A program made the translations under genes and the position numbers. Shown here piece after piece: positions 6,664 through 15,408 of a stretch of DNA of 24,058 nt. Below the pieces are notes generated by a model, which saw nothing but the letters and a program-made list of their open reading frames with translations, was not told the DNA's origin and searched no databases. Origin of the DNA: Clostridia bacterium (lineage in GTDB: Bacteria > Bacillota_A > Clostridia > Christensenellales > Aristaeellaceae); assembly GCA_017464225.1 (NCBI GenBank), contig JAFUDW010000013.1, positions 1 through 24,058 of the forward strand. The letters run 5' to 3'. Within the stretch, counting starts at the first letter, position 1. Each line of letters starts with the position of its first letter.

Positions 6664-7968
6664 ATGTTCGAACGCGCCGCTTATGAAGAGCGCGTCCGCT
6701 GGTTCCGGGAAGCGCGCTTTGGCATGTTCATCCATTGGGGACTCTACGCGCTGCCCGCCCGAGGCGAATGGGTGCGCAGCAACGAGCGCATGCCCGAAAG
6801 CCAATACCTGCCCTATTTTGACGCCTTTGAAGCGCCGGATTTTGATCCCAGGGCCTGGGCCCGGGCGGCGCGGGGAGCGGGTATGAAGTACGCCGTGCTC
6901 ACCGCCAAGCACCATGACGGCTTCTGCCTGTTTGACAGCAAGCTCACCGATTTCAAGGCCACCAATACGCCCTTTGGCCGGGACGCCGTGCGCGAATTTC
7001 TGGACGCCTTCCGGGCCGAGGGGCTGAAGGTGGGCTTATACTACTCGCTGCTGGACTGGCACCATCCCGACTATCCCCATGCCGGAGATCTGCACCATCC
7101 CGACCGCGACCGGCCGGGCGTCACCAACGAGGGCCGGGATTTTGACCGGTACCTGGATTACATGCACGGTCAGGTGCGCGAGCTGGCGACCGATTACGGC
7201 AGGATCGATATCTTCTGGTTTGATTTCTCCTACGGCGCCCTGCGGGGCGAGGCCTGGCGCGCCACCGAGCTTGTGCGCATGGTGCGGTCGCTCCAGCCCG
7301 GCGTGCTGATCGATAACCGCCTGGAGGTCAGCGGCGTGGGCTTTGGCAGCCTGCTTACCGGCGATCCCGCCGAGTTCAGCGGCGATTTTGTCAGCCCGGA
7401 GCAGATCATCCCGCCCGGGGGCATCACCGATGTGAACGGCAGGGACGTGACCTGGGAAGCCTGCGTGACCATGAACAACAACTGGGGCTACTGCGCGGAG
7501 GACCGCTTTTTCAAGCCCGCCTCCATGCTGATCCGCAAGCTGGCCGAATGCGTCAGCAAGGGCGGTAACCTGCTGCTCAACGTGGGCCCGGACGCCCGGG
7601 GACGCATTCCGCCGGAGAGCCTTGCCATCCTGCGCGAGATCGGCCAATGGATGGAAAAGAACGGCGAAAGCATTTACGGCTGCGGCAAGGCCGGCATTGC
7701 GAAGCCCGAGTACGGGCGCCTGACCCGGAAAGGGAACACGCTGTATTATCACATGATGGATATGCCCATCGGCTACCTGCCCCTGGAGGGCGTGCCCGCC
7801 GGCCGCCCCTTTACCGCCCGCTGGCTGGGCGCCGGGCGGATCGCCGATACCCGATCCGACTGGGTCAGCGGCAATTATCCCCATCTGGCCTTCGCCGCCC
7901 TGGGGCCCGATCCCGTGCCGCCCGACGCGGCGGACACCGTGCTGGCCATCGACCTGGGCGCGGAGTGA
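6664..7968 (+). CDS. Alpha-L-fucosidase, glycoside hydrolase family 29
   Basis: 434 aa retaining glycosidase that removes terminal alpha-L-fucose from glycans. Family signatures in order: WFREARFGMFIHWGLY (13-28), AKHHDGFCLFDS (81-92), the fold strand LKVGLYYSLLDWHHPD (121-136), and the nucleophile segment IDIFWFDFSYG (181-191) with D187 as the likely nucleophile. NLLLNVGPDARGRIP near residues 303-317 is the usual end of the catalytic barrel, followed by a short C-terminal beta-sandwich. There is no signal peptide and no carbohydrate-binding domain, so it should act in the cytoplasm on imported oligosaccharides; no sugar transporter is adjacent. The start ATG at 6664 follows AAAGGGTG with 7-8 nt spacing; reading frame upstream of it overlaps the methyltransferase gene. 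Whether it is the broad (GH29-A) or alpha-1,3/4 (GH29-B) type is open. Confidence 0.9.
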   Translation: MFERAAYEERVRWFREARFGMFIHWGLYALPARGEWVRSNERMPESQYLPYFDAFEAPDFDPRAWARAARGAGMKYAVLTAKHHDGFCLFDSKLTDFKATNTPFGRDAVREFLDAFRAEGLKVGLYYSLLDWHHPDYPHAGDLHHPDRDRPGVTNEGRDFDRYLDYMHGQVRELATDYGRIDIFWFDFSYGALRGEAWRATELVRMVRSLQPGVLIDNRLEVSGVGFGSLLTGDPAEFSGDFVSPEQIIPPGGITDVNGRDVTWEACVTMNNNWGYCAEDRFFKPASMLIRKLAECVSKGGNLLLNVGPDARGRIPPESLAILREIGQWMEKNGESIYGCGKAGIAKPEYGRLTRKGNTLYYHMMDMPIGYLPLEGVPAGRPFTARWLGAGRIADTRSDWVSGNYPHLAFAALGPDPVPPDAADTVLAIDLGAE

Positions 7969-8030
7969 CCGAAAGGCTCGTCAACTGTTATTAAATTGTA
8001 ACAAGTTTTTACGAAAATATTATTTTTCGC

Positions 8031-8059
8031 TTGCAAATTTATGCTGCATGGCATATAAT
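8031..8059 (+). promoter_or_regulatory. Sigma-A promoter of the Big_2/SH3b secreted-protein gene
   Basis: TTGCAA (8031-8036), 17-nt spacer, TATAAT (8054-8059). It sits in a sharply AT-rich gap after the fucosidase gene. Expected start is near 8066, leader about 50 nt. Confidence 0.75.
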
Positions 8060-8114
8060 AAAAGCTGAAATATTATCTTTCTCACTTAGAACGCAAGAAG
8101 GATGGTTGGCTGCG

Positions 8115-10064
8115 ATGAAAAATCTCAAGCTTTTATTGGTGTTGGCGTTTGCCCTGACGCTGATGCTTACCCTGGCGCCGTCGGCGATGGCCACCGAGGA
8201 TACGGTGGTCCCCGTGACCTCGGTCAACGTATCGCCCTCCTCGCTGACGCTCACTGTCAACGGGTCGGAATCGCTGATCGTCACGGTATCCCCCGGCGAT
8301 ACCACCCAGACCGGCGTGGTTTTCCGCTCCAGCGACAGCTCGGTGGCCACGGTGGATGCCTCGGGCCGGGTCACCGGCGTCAAATCGGGCAGCACGATCA
8401 TTTACGCCACCTCTGTGGATAACATCGGCGTGTGGGGCTACTGCAACGTCCGCGTGCTGGAGAATACCAAGATCAGCCTGAATAAATCCCATGTATCGCT
8501 GCAGACCGGCTACACCGAAACGCTGTACGCCGACGTGAGCCCCAACGAAATTTTGGGCATGGGCGTCACCTTCCGCAGCAGCAATCCCAACGTGGCCGTG
8601 GTTTCCAATAACGGCAACGCCTCCACCGTGGTGACTGCGGTGGGCCCGGGCACAGCCACCATATACGCCATCGCGGGCGACGATACCATGGCCACCTGTT
8701 CGGTGTCGGTGGGCACGCTGGTGACCGGCGTCAAGCTGAGCAGAAGCAGCTTTTCCATCAATACCGGCTCCACCACATCGCTGACGGCCACGGTGGAGCC
8801 CAGCAACGCCACCGATAAGAGCGTTACCTGGAAATCCAGCAATACCAACGTGGTCACCGTGGATAACAACGGTAATATCACCACTTGGGAAGCCGGTTAT
8901 GCCGTCGTCACCGCCACCTCCGAAAACGGTATTTCGGGCACCTGCTCCATCACCGTGGTGGGCGTCAGCGTCACCCATGTGCCCACGGCAACGCCTTCTC
9001 CCACGCCACGGCCTACCCTGGCCCCGGGCGTGACGGCCACGCCTCCTGCTGGCGGCGTGACGGCCTACGTCAATACCGTCAAGGGCAGCCTGAACCTGCG
9101 CGCCACCGCCAGCTCCAGCGGCACCATCCTGACCACCATCCCCGAAAAGGGCGCCTTTACCCTGCTGGAAAAAGGCTCCAGATGGTGCAAGGCGTGGTAC
9201 AAGGGCGTGACCGGCTATGTGATGACCCAGTATGTGCGCTTCGATAAGGAGCTGCCCACGCTGGCGCCCGGCGTCACTCCCACGCCCTCTCCCGTAGTCA
9301 CCATGGCGCCCGGCTCGCCCAACGGCCAGCTCGCTTATGTGAACACCGTCAGCGGCAGCCTGAACATGCGCGCCACTGCCAGCACCGGCGGCACCGTGGT
9401 GCGCCGGATCCCCGAAAAGGCCGCCTTTACCGTGATCACCTACGGCGACACCTGGTGCCATGCCTGGTATAACGGCAGCAGCGGCTACGTGATGACCAAG
9501 TATGTGCGTCTGGCCAGCGCCACGGCTACGCCTTACGGCGTCACCGCTACGCCCAGGCCGGCCACCGGCATGACCCCCTCGCCCGAACCGCTCACCGGCA
9601 GCGTGGCCCGGGTCTCCACCAAAAACGGCGGCAGCCTGAACCTGCGCAGCGCGGCCAGCTCCACCTCCACCCGTGTGCGGCTGATCCCCAACGGCACGGT
9701 CATCAACATTTTGCAGTACGGCAAGGAATGGTGCTACGCCAGCTATAACGGCTCCACCGGCTATGTGATGACCAGCTTCCTGAGCCTGGGCACCGGCGTG
9801 AACTCCTCCGGCGCTAAGAGCACCAGCGCGCCTTCGGCGGCCGCCACCGTGCCCGTTTCTACCGGCAGCACCAAGTATGCCCAGGTCAATACCGGCAGCG
9901 GCGGCCTGAACCTGCGCAAGGGCGCGGGCGCCGGGTATGCCCGCATCACCATCATCCCTAAGGGCGCCTATGTGACCCTGATCAGCGAAGGTACCGTATG
10001 GAGCCAGGTCAATTACAACGGCACTACGGGCTATGTGATGAGCTATTATTTGAAAAAGCTGTAA
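8115..10064 (+). CDS. Secreted protein with three Big_2 (Ig-like) and four SH3b domains
   Basis: 649 aa exported protein likely to bind the cell wall. Residues 1-26 are a signal peptide ending APSAMA. Three bacterial Ig-like group 2 domains follow (about 33-115, 118-200, 203-284), each with the A-T-V-x-x-x-G-x-V/I-T/x-G pattern. Four SH3b domains (about 316-376, 406-466, 496-558, 587-647) each carry the LN-L/M-R start and G-x-x-GYVM end. They are joined by Pro/Thr/Ala-rich linkers such as TATPSPTPRPTLAPG. SH3b domains usually bind peptidoglycan. No catalytic domain (amidase, NlpC/P60, transglycosylase) and no sortase motif is present, so this looks like an adhesin or wall-associated scaffold. 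The ATG at 8115 has AAGGA 12 nt upstream; a TTG at 8106 is possible. It is flanked by its own promoter and terminator. Confidence 0.85.
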   Translation: MKNLKLLLVLAFALTLMLTLAPSAMATEDTVVPVTSVNVSPSSLTLTVNGSESLIVTVSPGDTTQTGVVFRSSDSSVATVDASGRVTGVKSGSTIIYATSVDNIGVWGYCNVRVLENTKISLNKSHVSLQTGYTETLYADVSPNEILGMGVTFRSSNPNVAVVSNNGNASTVVTAVGPGTATIYAIAGDDTMATCSVSVGTLVTGVKLSRSSFSINTGSTTSLTATVEPSNATDKSVTWKSSNTNVVTVDNNGNITTWEAGYAVVTATSENGISGTCSITVVGVSVTHVPTATPSPTPRPTLAPGVTATPPAGGVTAYVNTVKGSLNLRATASSSGTILTTIPEKGAFTLLEKGSRWCKAWYKGVTGYVMTQYVRFDKELPTLAPGVTPTPSPVVTMAPGSPNGQLAYVNTVSGSLNMRATASTGGTVVRRIPEKAAFTVITYGDTWCHAWYNGSSGYVMTKYVRLASATATPYGVTATPRPATGMTPSPEPLTGSVARVSTKNGGSLNLRSAASSTSTRVRLIPNGTVINILQYGKEWCYASYNGSTGYVMTSFLSLGTGVNSSGAKSTSAPSAAATVPVSTGSTKYAQVNTGSGGLNLRKGAGAGYARITIIPKGAYVTLISEGTVWSQVNYNGTTGYVMSYYLKKL

Positions 10065-10083
10065 GCCTTTCAGCGAATTTTGG

Positions 10084-10115
10084 ACCGCCGGTCGGGTTTC
10101 CCGCCGGCGGTTTTT
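10084..10115 (+). terminator. Intrinsic terminator of the Big_2/SH3b gene
   Basis: ACCGCCGG (10084-10091) pairs with CCGGCGGT (10104-10111) around a 12-nt loop, followed by a T-run (10111-10115), 19 bp after the stop codon. Confidence 0.9.
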
Positions 10116-10127
10116 CCTGCGCTGAGC

Positions 10128-10159
10128 TTGACAACCCGGGCGAACTCAATTACTATAAT
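10128..10159 (+). promoter_or_regulatory. Probable promoter of the GntR regulator gene
   Basis: TTGACA (10128-10133) is followed at 17 nt by TACTAT (10151-10156) or at 20 nt by TATAAT (10154-10159); a second TATAAT lies at 10163-10168. Just downstream is ATGTATAA (10160-10167), which also occurs in the tct promoter region at 15870-15877 and could be part of an autoregulatory operator. That last point is speculative. Confidence 0.6.
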
Positions 10160-10213
10160 ATGTATAATCATGGACGGGCGAATGTCCGCTGCAGATGCTG
10201 TACGGAGGCGTAA

Positions 10214-10954
10214 ATGAACGTTTGGGACAGGCTTCCAGCCTACCTGAGGATCAAAAAGGAACTGATCGATGAAATCACATCGGGCGCGCGCGCGGTGCAT
10301 TCCCGCCTGCCATCGGAGGACGAACTGTGCAAGCGGTTCAGCGTATCTCGGGGTACGGTCCGCCAGGCGTTGAGCGAACTGTCCAACGATGGATATATCT
10401 ATAAAGTCCATGGAAAGGGCACCTTTGTAAAAGCCCATGAGTATGAGCATTCCATCGATACCTCCAGGTTTGTTTCCTTTTTGGACGATCTGGTGGAAAA
10501 GGGCGTGCAGCCCTCGGTGGAGGTGCTCGGCGTGTGCCGGGAGAAGCCCGCGGAGTGCGTGGCCAGCTTCCTGGATGTTTCCGCTGAGGAGGAGAGCGTA
10601 TTTACCGTGCGCCGCCGCCGCGCGGTGGGCGAAAAAATCATCATGTACAGCGAAAACCATCTGCCCTGCTATATTTATCCCAATATGCTGGATGACGGCA
10701 ACGATTATATTTCGCTGTACGCCACGCTGAACCTGAAGCAGAATATCCGGGTGGATAAGGGCATGCGGCTGATGCAGGCCATGGGCGCGCCGGAGCATAT
10801 CGCGCGCGTCATGGAAATTGAGCCCGGCGCGCCGGTCATGTACGTTCAGCAGATCGTTTACGATAAGCAGGACCGCTGCGTGGACTGTGCCGATATCTGG
10901 CTGCGCAGCGAATACTTCCGCTTCAAGGTTTCCATGCGCCGCAGGCAGCAATGA
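10214..10954 (+). CDS. GntR-family transcriptional regulator, HutC/UTRA subfamily
   Basis: 246 aa DNA-binding repressor-type regulator. The N-terminal winged helix-turn-helix (about 8-75) contains LPSEDELCKRFSVSRGTVRQAL followed by the wing GKGTFV; the split is the classic GntR motif S-E-x-x-L-x-x-x-F-x-V-S-R-x-T-V-R-x-A-L. Residues about 95-240 form a UTRA ligand-binding domain (LDVSAEEESVFTVRRRR, then a long beta-rich region). UTRA domains sense small metabolites such as sugars or acids. The start ATG at 10214 has GGAGG 5 nt upstream. It is transcribed toward the tct operon and separated from it only by a gene-free stretch, so it may control tricarboxylate uptake. The ligand is unknown. Confidence 0.88.
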   Translation: MNVWDRLPAYLRIKKELIDEITSGARAVHSRLPSEDELCKRFSVSRGTVRQALSELSNDGYIYKVHGKGTFVKAHEYEHSIDTSRFVSFLDDLVEKGVQPSVEVLGVCREKPAECVASFLDVSAEEESVFTVRRRRAVGEKIIMYSENHLPCYIYPNMLDDGNDYISLYATLNLKQNIRVDKGMRLMQAMGAPEHIARVMEIEPGAPVMYVQQIVYDKQDRCVDCADIWLRSEYFRFKVSMRRRQQ

Positions 10955-11119
10955 AGCCTGATACTGAACCTGATAAAAACAATATATCGAAAAACAGAAA
11001 TTTGACGGGGATGCTTCCGCGCTTTTTTCTGAGAAGAAAGCTGCAAAGAAGCACCGGGCGAACCGGCTCGAAATAAAAAACAAACAATGTGCGCCTGTAA
11101 CTTGAATGTAGCAAAGAGA

Positions 11120-11247
11120 GCTTCCAGGCAGTAGAAAAGCCGAAGGCCAGCCGAAAAATAAGCTTGCTTATTTTTCGGTCTGTCCTACGGCTTTTCGCTG
11201 TGCGCTTTGCGCACAGCATACACGGCTTTGCCGTGCTGCCTGGAAGC
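11120..11247. repeat. 128-bp element folding as a closed four-way junction (unknown)
   Basis: Outer stem: GCTTCCAGGCAG (11120-11131) with CTGCCTGGAAGC (11236-11247), 12 bp, perfect. Three arms fill the interior. Arm 1 (11134-11196) has a 9-bp base GAAAAGCCG/CGGCTTTTC, then a 6-bp stem with one mismatch, and is capped by CCGAAAAATAAGC/GCTTATTTTTCGG (11151-11178). Arm 2 is GCTGTGCGC-TTT-GCGCACAGC (11197-11217). Arm 3 is CACGGC-TTT-GCCGTG (11221-11235). Only 2 and 3 unpaired bases separate the arms. It codes for nothing evident. It could be a structured RNA, a dispersed palindromic repeat or a transposon end; I do not recognise the family. Confidence 0.75.
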
Positions 11248-11313
11248 GGTGACTGACGTCTTTGTTTTTCTTTGTGTTAGTTGCTTTTACGGCGATAAAC
11301 GCTGCCTCTTTTG

Positions 11314-11340
11314 GTCCTTTTCTGGGCTCCAGAAAAGGAC
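11314..11340. other. 12-bp perfect hairpin
   Basis: GTCCTTTTCTGG (11314-11325), 3-nt loop GCT, CCAGAAAAGGAC (11329-11340). No T-run follows on either strand, so it is not an obvious terminator. It may belong to the same repetitive or structured block as 11120-11247. Confidence 0.6.
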
Positions 11341-11412
11341 GCCCTCGTTCGCTCCCCTCCCATCAAATCTCTGTTTTCAGATATCAGGGCCCGGCATGCG
11401 CGGGACGGCGAA

Positions 11413-11445
11413 AAGGACGTCGGGAAATGGCTTCCCGGCGTCCTT
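11413..11445 (-). terminator. Intrinsic terminator of the tct / oxidoreductase operon
   Basis: AAGGACG (11413-11419) pairs with CGTCCTT (11439-11445), then a T-G wobble, then CGGGAA/TTCCCG (11421-11426/11432-11437), loop ATGGC. On the minus strand the stem runs into TTTTC. It lies 41 bp past the stop of the last gene of the operon. It may also work on the plus strand (TTCTTTT follows). Confidence 0.75.
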
Positions 11446-11485
11446 CTTTTAAAGGGAGGAACGGTGGTATTGTACCGGCGCGGCT

Positions 11486-12817
11486 TTACAGCAGCGCGCC
11501 GGACTTTTTCAGCGTTTCCTGAACCTTGGCGATATCCACCTGCCTGGGCAGCACACCGTCCCGGATGGCCTGGGCAGCCGCCGTTCCGACAGCCTCGCCC
11601 TGGCTCATGACAGCGCCCATGATGCGGGCTGTTCCCATGGCCTCGTGGGTGGCCGAAAGGCACCGGCCCGCCACCAGCAGGTTTTCTACGCCCACAGGCA
11701 GGAGGCAGCGGTAGGGGATGGAATAGGAGCCGCCGTCCTTGATGAACTGGAACTGTGTTCTGCCGCCTTTGGGATCGTGGATATCGATGGGGTAAGCCCC
11801 ACGGGCCACCGAATCCTCAAACTCCCGACCGGACAGCACGTCCTCCTTTTGCAGCACGTAATCGCCCACAATGTTCCGGCTTTCGCGGATGCCCACCGGA
11901 GCGGTATAGAGCAGGTAGCATTTTTCCATGCCGGGCACCTGCTTGCGCAGGGCGGTCAGCAGGTCGTGCACGTGGCGGCGCTCGGAGAGCTCGGCCACCG
12001 ACAGATCCTCGGCCAGCGTGCCGTCTATGCCGGTGGTGCGCGTGGCGTTGATGTAAAGCAGCCCGGCGCGGACCGAAATGGCCGTAAAGGTCACTTCCTC
12101 GCCGTGAAGCCCCACAAAGTGTCCGGCCATATGGATCAGGCCGACAGAGGGATCGTCCAGCCGCGGGCCCATCAGGATCCGGTTGTGCCATTCTCCCCAT
12201 CCGGTAATGCCTTCGCCCTTGCGCATGGCCTCATAGACCCGGGCGGTATCCACGCCGCCCAGCGTAAAGAGCATGGAAGCGTTTTGCTTGTGCGGCTTTT
12301 GCTCCATGGGCACGCCGCAGCGGTAGGCGATATCGGCGTCGCCCGTGGTATCGATGAATATTCTGGCGGTATACAGGCTTTTGCCCGTTTTGTTGACGGC
12401 CTCAATGCCCTGCAGGCGTTCGCCGTCCATGTACACGTCGCTGACGAAGGTATGGAACAGCACCTCCGCGCCGGCCTCTGTCAGCATTTCCTGCGCCACA
12501 TATTTATAGGTTTCGGGCTCGTAAGGCGTAATGGAGAAACGGTAGCTTTCATCCATCCAGGTCGCGCCGAAACAGCCGTCCAGCGACCCCTGTTCCGCTT
12601 TCATCCGTTCCACCAATTCCTGGGGAATGCCGGCGTTCACCCGTTGATCCCTGCCATCAAACATTCCCAGGAAAGGCAGCCCCGTTACGGCGGTTCCGCC
12701 AAGATGTCCCTCCTTTTCTATGACCAGCGTGCGCGCGCCGCCCCGGGCGGCGGCAATGGCTGCCGTTACGCCCGCGGTACCGCCGCCCAATATGATGACG
12801 TCATAATCTTTTTTCAT
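11486..12817 (-). CDS. FAD-dependent oxidoreductase (FAD_oxidored family)
   Basis: 443 aa flavoprotein. The N-terminal dinucleotide-binding fold reads DYDVIILGGGTAGVTAAIAA (4-23), with GxGxxG at 11-16, the ribose-binding acid in LVIEKEGHLGG, and a closing FAD contact in the C-terminal part (LLVAGRCLSATHEAMG). DTTGDADIAYRCG in the middle is typical of this family of putative dehydrogenases and reductases. No signal peptide, so it is cytoplasmic. It is the last gene of the tct operon, 65 bp after tctC, suggesting that it oxidises or reduces the carboxylic acid imported by TctABC. Another FAD enzyme, TcuA, acts on tricarballylate beside its transporter in enteric bacteria, but belongs to a different subfamily. 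The start ATG at 12817 has GGAGG unusually far upstream (13 nt) with no better start nearby. Confidence 0.83.
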   Translation of the reverse strand: MKKDYDVIILGGGTAGVTAAIAAARGGARTLVIEKEGHLGGTAVTGLPFLGMFDGRDQRVNAGIPQELVERMKAEQGSLDGCFGATWMDESYRFSITPYEPETYKYVAQEMLTEAGAEVLFHTFVSDVYMDGERLQGIEAVNKTGKSLYTARIFIDTTGDADIAYRCGVPMEQKPHKQNASMLFTLGGVDTARVYEAMRKGEGITGWGEWHNRILMGPRLDDPSVGLIHMAGHFVGLHGEEVTFTAISVRAGLLYINATRTTGIDGTLAEDLSVAELSERRHVHDLLTALRKQVPGMEKCYLLYTAPVGIRESRNIVGDYVLQKEDVLSGREFEDSVARGAYPIDIHDPKGGRTQFQFIKDGGSYSIPYRCLLPVGVENLLVAGRCLSATHEAMGTARIMGAVMSQGEAVGTAAAQAIRDGVLPRQVDIAKVQETLKKSGALL

Positions 12818-12882
12818 CTGGCTACTCTTTCCTCCGGTGCAGGCTGTCCCGCCCGGATCGCTTTTCATCAGGGGAGCGCGTT

Positions 12883-13845
12883 TCAGTTGCCCGTGGGCAG
12901 ATCCAGATCCTTCCACAGCGCTTTGAGGGCCTCGTTGGCATCCTTATAGATGGTCTCGATCTCCTCGGCGTCGTAGTACTGGATGGGCAGTCCGGCGTCC
13001 ACGCCGGCAGCCTGGATATATTCCTCGCTGGTGCAGACCTTTTTCAGGGCTTCGCGCAGGGTGCTCAGCACGTCTTCCGGCGTTCCGGCAGGCGCTGCCA
13101 GCGTGGTGTAATTGCCCATCAGCACGTCGTAGCCCAGCTCTTTCAGCGTGGGCGCGTCGGGGAACAGCGGGTTGCGCTCGGCGCCCATGGTGGCCAGCAC
13201 GATCACCTGGCCGTCCTTGCTCTTCTGCACCACGTCGGCCACGTTGCATACTACGCTGTCGATGTGGTCGCCCATCAGCGCCACCAGCGAAGGCGCGGTG
13301 CCCTGGAACATGGTGTCCACAAAGGTCAGCCCGGTTTCATGCTGCATTTTCAGCGAAGCCAGATGGTCGTCCGCATAGGCGCCGGAATTGCCCAGGGTGA
13401 TGGTGCCGGGGTTGCTCCGCGCGGCCTCAAACAGGTCGTCAATGGTTTTGTAGGGTCCGGTGGGCGATACCACGATCAGGTTTTCGTGATAGATCACGTT
13501 GCCGATGAAGGCGAAATCGTCCATGGTATAGTTGGTCTTGCGGTTCAGGGGGATGGACATGGTGGCCGGGGCGTTGATATAGCCCAGCGTGTATCCGTCC
13601 TTTTTGGCGGTGGCAACGCCTGTGTAGGCGATCTCGCCGCCGGCTCCGGCGTAGTTCTGCACCACCACGGGCTGGCCCAGCTCCTTGCTCAGGTACTCGG
13701 CCACCACGCGGGCGATGATATCCGACGCGCCGCCGGCGGCATAGCCCACCTGGGTTTCAATGGAGCGGGTGGGATAGTCCGCCGCCAGGGCGGCCGTTCC
13801 GGACAGCAGGGTGAGAACCAACAGGCATACGAGCAGCTTTTTCAT
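12883..13845 (-). CDS. tctC: Tripartite tricarboxylate transporter substrate-binding protein (TctC/Bug family)
   Basis: 320 aa extracytoplasmic binding protein. Residues 1-21 form a signal peptide (MKKLLVCLLVL... ending AALA). There is no lipobox Cys at the cleavage site, which is notable in a Gram-positive background where binding proteins are normally lipid-anchored. The mature part opens DYPTRSIETQVGYAAGGASDIIAR, here quoted in pieces as YPTRSIE and GYAAGGASDIIAR, the signature of Bug proteins that hold the carboxylate. VVVQNYAGAGGEIAY (residues 60-74) is the second conserved loop. It follows tctA by 47 bp and has GGAGG 8 nt before the ATG. Bug proteins bind citrate, tartrate, aromatic acids and others; the substrate cannot be assigned. 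Confidence 0.9.
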   Translation of the reverse strand: MKKLLVCLLVLTLLSGTAALAADYPTRSIETQVGYAAGGASDIIARVVAEYLSKELGQPVVVQNYAGAGGEIAYTGVATAKKDGYTLGYINAPATMSIPLNRKTNYTMDDFAFIGNVIYHENLIVVSPTGPYKTIDDLFEAARSNPGTITLGNSGAYADDHLASLKMQHETGLTFVDTMFQGTAPSLVALMGDHIDSVVCNVADVVQKSKDGQVIVLATMGAERNPLFPDAPTLKELGYDVLMGNYTTLAAPAGTPEDVLSTLREALKKVCTSEEYIQAAGVDAGLPIQYYDAEEIETIYKDANEALKALWKDLDLPTGN

Positions 13846-13892
13846 GGAAACATACCTCCTTTATATTTGCAGCGCTCCCTGGCGCTGTCATT

Positions 13893-15392
13893 TCAGGCGG
13901 AAGCGGCCTTTTTGGCCTTTGCTTTGTGATGGCCCCATACCGTGTATACGATGGAGGCCACGGTGATCAGGATAAAGGCGACGCAGATGGGCCGGGTGAA
14001 GAACAGCAGCAGATTGCCCCGGAAAATGGTGTTGCTCTGCAGGAAGGCGTCCTCCCCGATGGGGCCCAGGATGATGGCGATCACCGCCGGGGCCAGCGGC
14101 AGCCCGTGCTTGCGCATGAAGTATCCGGCCACGCCCAGCACCAGCATGACGCCCACGTCAAACAGCCTGTAATTGAGCGCGTAGGAGCCCAGCAGGGCAA
14201 AGGTGATCACCAGGGGGACCATGATGGTTTTTTTGACGTTCAGGATGCGCATGAACAGGCGGATGCCTCCAAGGCCGATGCCCAGCATGACGATGTTGGC
14301 GATGATCAGTCCGAAAATGATGGAATACGTTACCGGCGCGTTGGCGCCCTGGAACATGGAGGGGCCGGTGCTGATGCCCTGGATCATCAGCGCGCCCAGG
14401 TAGATGGCCGTCTGCGCGCTGCCCGGGATGCCGAGGCACAGCAGCGGCACCATGGAACCGCCCTCCACGGCGTTATTGGCCGCCTCGGGAGCGGCCACGC
14501 CCTCGATGATGCCGGTGCCAAACTGATCCTTCCGTTTGGACCAGCGGCGGGCCTCGTTATAGGATACGAAGCAGGCCACGGGCGTGCCAACGCCGGGAAT
14601 GATGCCGATCAGCGTGCCGATGACCGAGGAGCGCAGCCAGGTGGGCAGCAGGCTGCGCGCTTCCCTGCGGGAAAGCGAAACCTTGCCAAATTCAAGCTTG
14701 CTGTAATCGGTCTCCTTTTTTCGATCCCGGATCATGTTCAGCGCTTCGGGGATGGAGAAGAAGCCCACCAGCGCCAGCACCAGGTTGATGCCGTTGTACA
14801 GTTCAAAGCGCCCAAAGGTAAAGCGTCCGAAGCCGATCTGCAGATCCATGCCTACCGTGCCGATCAGCAGGCCGATCAGGCCGGAAATGATGCCCTTGAG
14901 CATGGAGCCCGAGGAGACGGAGGCGATGATCGTCAGGCCAAACAGCGTAACGGTAAAGGTTTCCGGCGGGCCGAAGCGCAGCGCGATGCGGGAAAGGGGC
15001 GGCGCGATGAGCAGCAGGGCGATGGTGGATACCATGCCGCCGAAAAAGCTGCTCCATATGGCCGTGGCCAGCGCTTTGCCGCCTTCGCCTTTTTGGGTCA
15101 TGGGATAGCCGTCCAGGCAGGTGGCCGCCGCCGCGCCCGTGCCGGGGGTGTTGATCAATATGGCGGTGATGCTGCCGCCGTATATGGAGGAGCAGTACAT
15201 ACCGCCCAGCAGGCCGAAGGCCACAGGCGCGGGCAGGCCGAAGGTAAAGGGGATCAGCAGCGCCACGCCCAATGTGGAGGACAGGCCCGGCAGCGCGCCT
15301 ACGATGGTGCCGGCGCCCGAGCCGATCACAATGGCGATCAGCACTTGCCAGTCCAGCGCCATCCGGAGTCCGAGCCATAATTGTTCAAGCAT
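13893..15392 (-). CDS. tctA: Tripartite tricarboxylate transporter large membrane subunit TctA
   Basis: 499 aa integral membrane permease with about 11-12 hydrophobic segments, the usual size for TctA. Conserved TctA features include [20 protein letters not shown] (32-51), the [20 protein letters not shown] region (72-91), and [19 protein letters not shown] in the middle, repeating the G-x-x-P-G-x-G/S theme. The C-terminus is Lys/Ala-rich and cytoplasmic. It works with TctB and TctC in ion-driven uptake of carboxylates. It starts 16 bp after tctB, with AGGGGG before the ATG at 15392, so translation is likely coupled within the operon. Confidence 0.93.
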   Translation of the reverse strand: MLEQLWLGLRMALDWQVLIAIVIGSGAGTIVGALPGLSSTLGVALLIPFTFGLPAPVAFGLLGGMYCSSIYGGSITAILINTPGTGAAAATCLDGYPMTQKGEGGKALATAIWSSFFGGMVSTIALLLIAPPLSRIALRFGPPETFTVTLFGLTIIASVSSGSMLKGIISGLIGLLIGTVGMDLQIGFGRFTFGRFELYNGINLVLALVGFFSIPEALNMIRDRKKETDYSKLEFGKVSLSRREARSLLPTWLRSSVIGTLIGIIPGVGTPVACFVSYNEARRWSKRKDQFGTGIIEGVAAPEAANNAVEGGSMVPLLCLGIPGSAQTAIYLGALMIQGISTGPSMFQGANAPVTYSIIFGLIIANIVMLGIGLGGIRLFMRILNVKKTIMVPLVITFALLGSYALNYRLFDVGVMLVLGVAGYFMRKHGLPLAPAVIAIILGPIGEDAFLQSNTIFRGNLLLFFTRPICVAFILITVASIVYTVWGHHKAKAKKAASA

Positions 15393-15408
15393 GATTTTTC
15401 CCCCTTTT

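Larger units (their letters stand above)
10955..11485. other. 531-bp gene-free stretch rich in inverted repeats
   Basis: No credible gene is seen. Short open frames here (up to 86 codons at 11262-11522) lack a Shine-Dalgarno and overlap one another in several frames. From 10955 to about 11119 the DNA is AT-rich without clear structure. It then contains the four-way junction element (11120-11247), a 12-bp hairpin (11314-11340) and a terminator (11413-11445). Confidence 0.6.

Noticed and set aside
11207..11522. 81- and 86-codon frames as small genes
   Set aside because: No ribosome site, they overlap each other and the hairpins, and one crosses the end of the oxidoreductase gene.
13926..15380. 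484-codon open frame antisense to tctA
   Set aside because: Low-complexity Gln/Asp/Gly/His translation typical of a reverse frame of membrane-protein DNA; tctA is certain.
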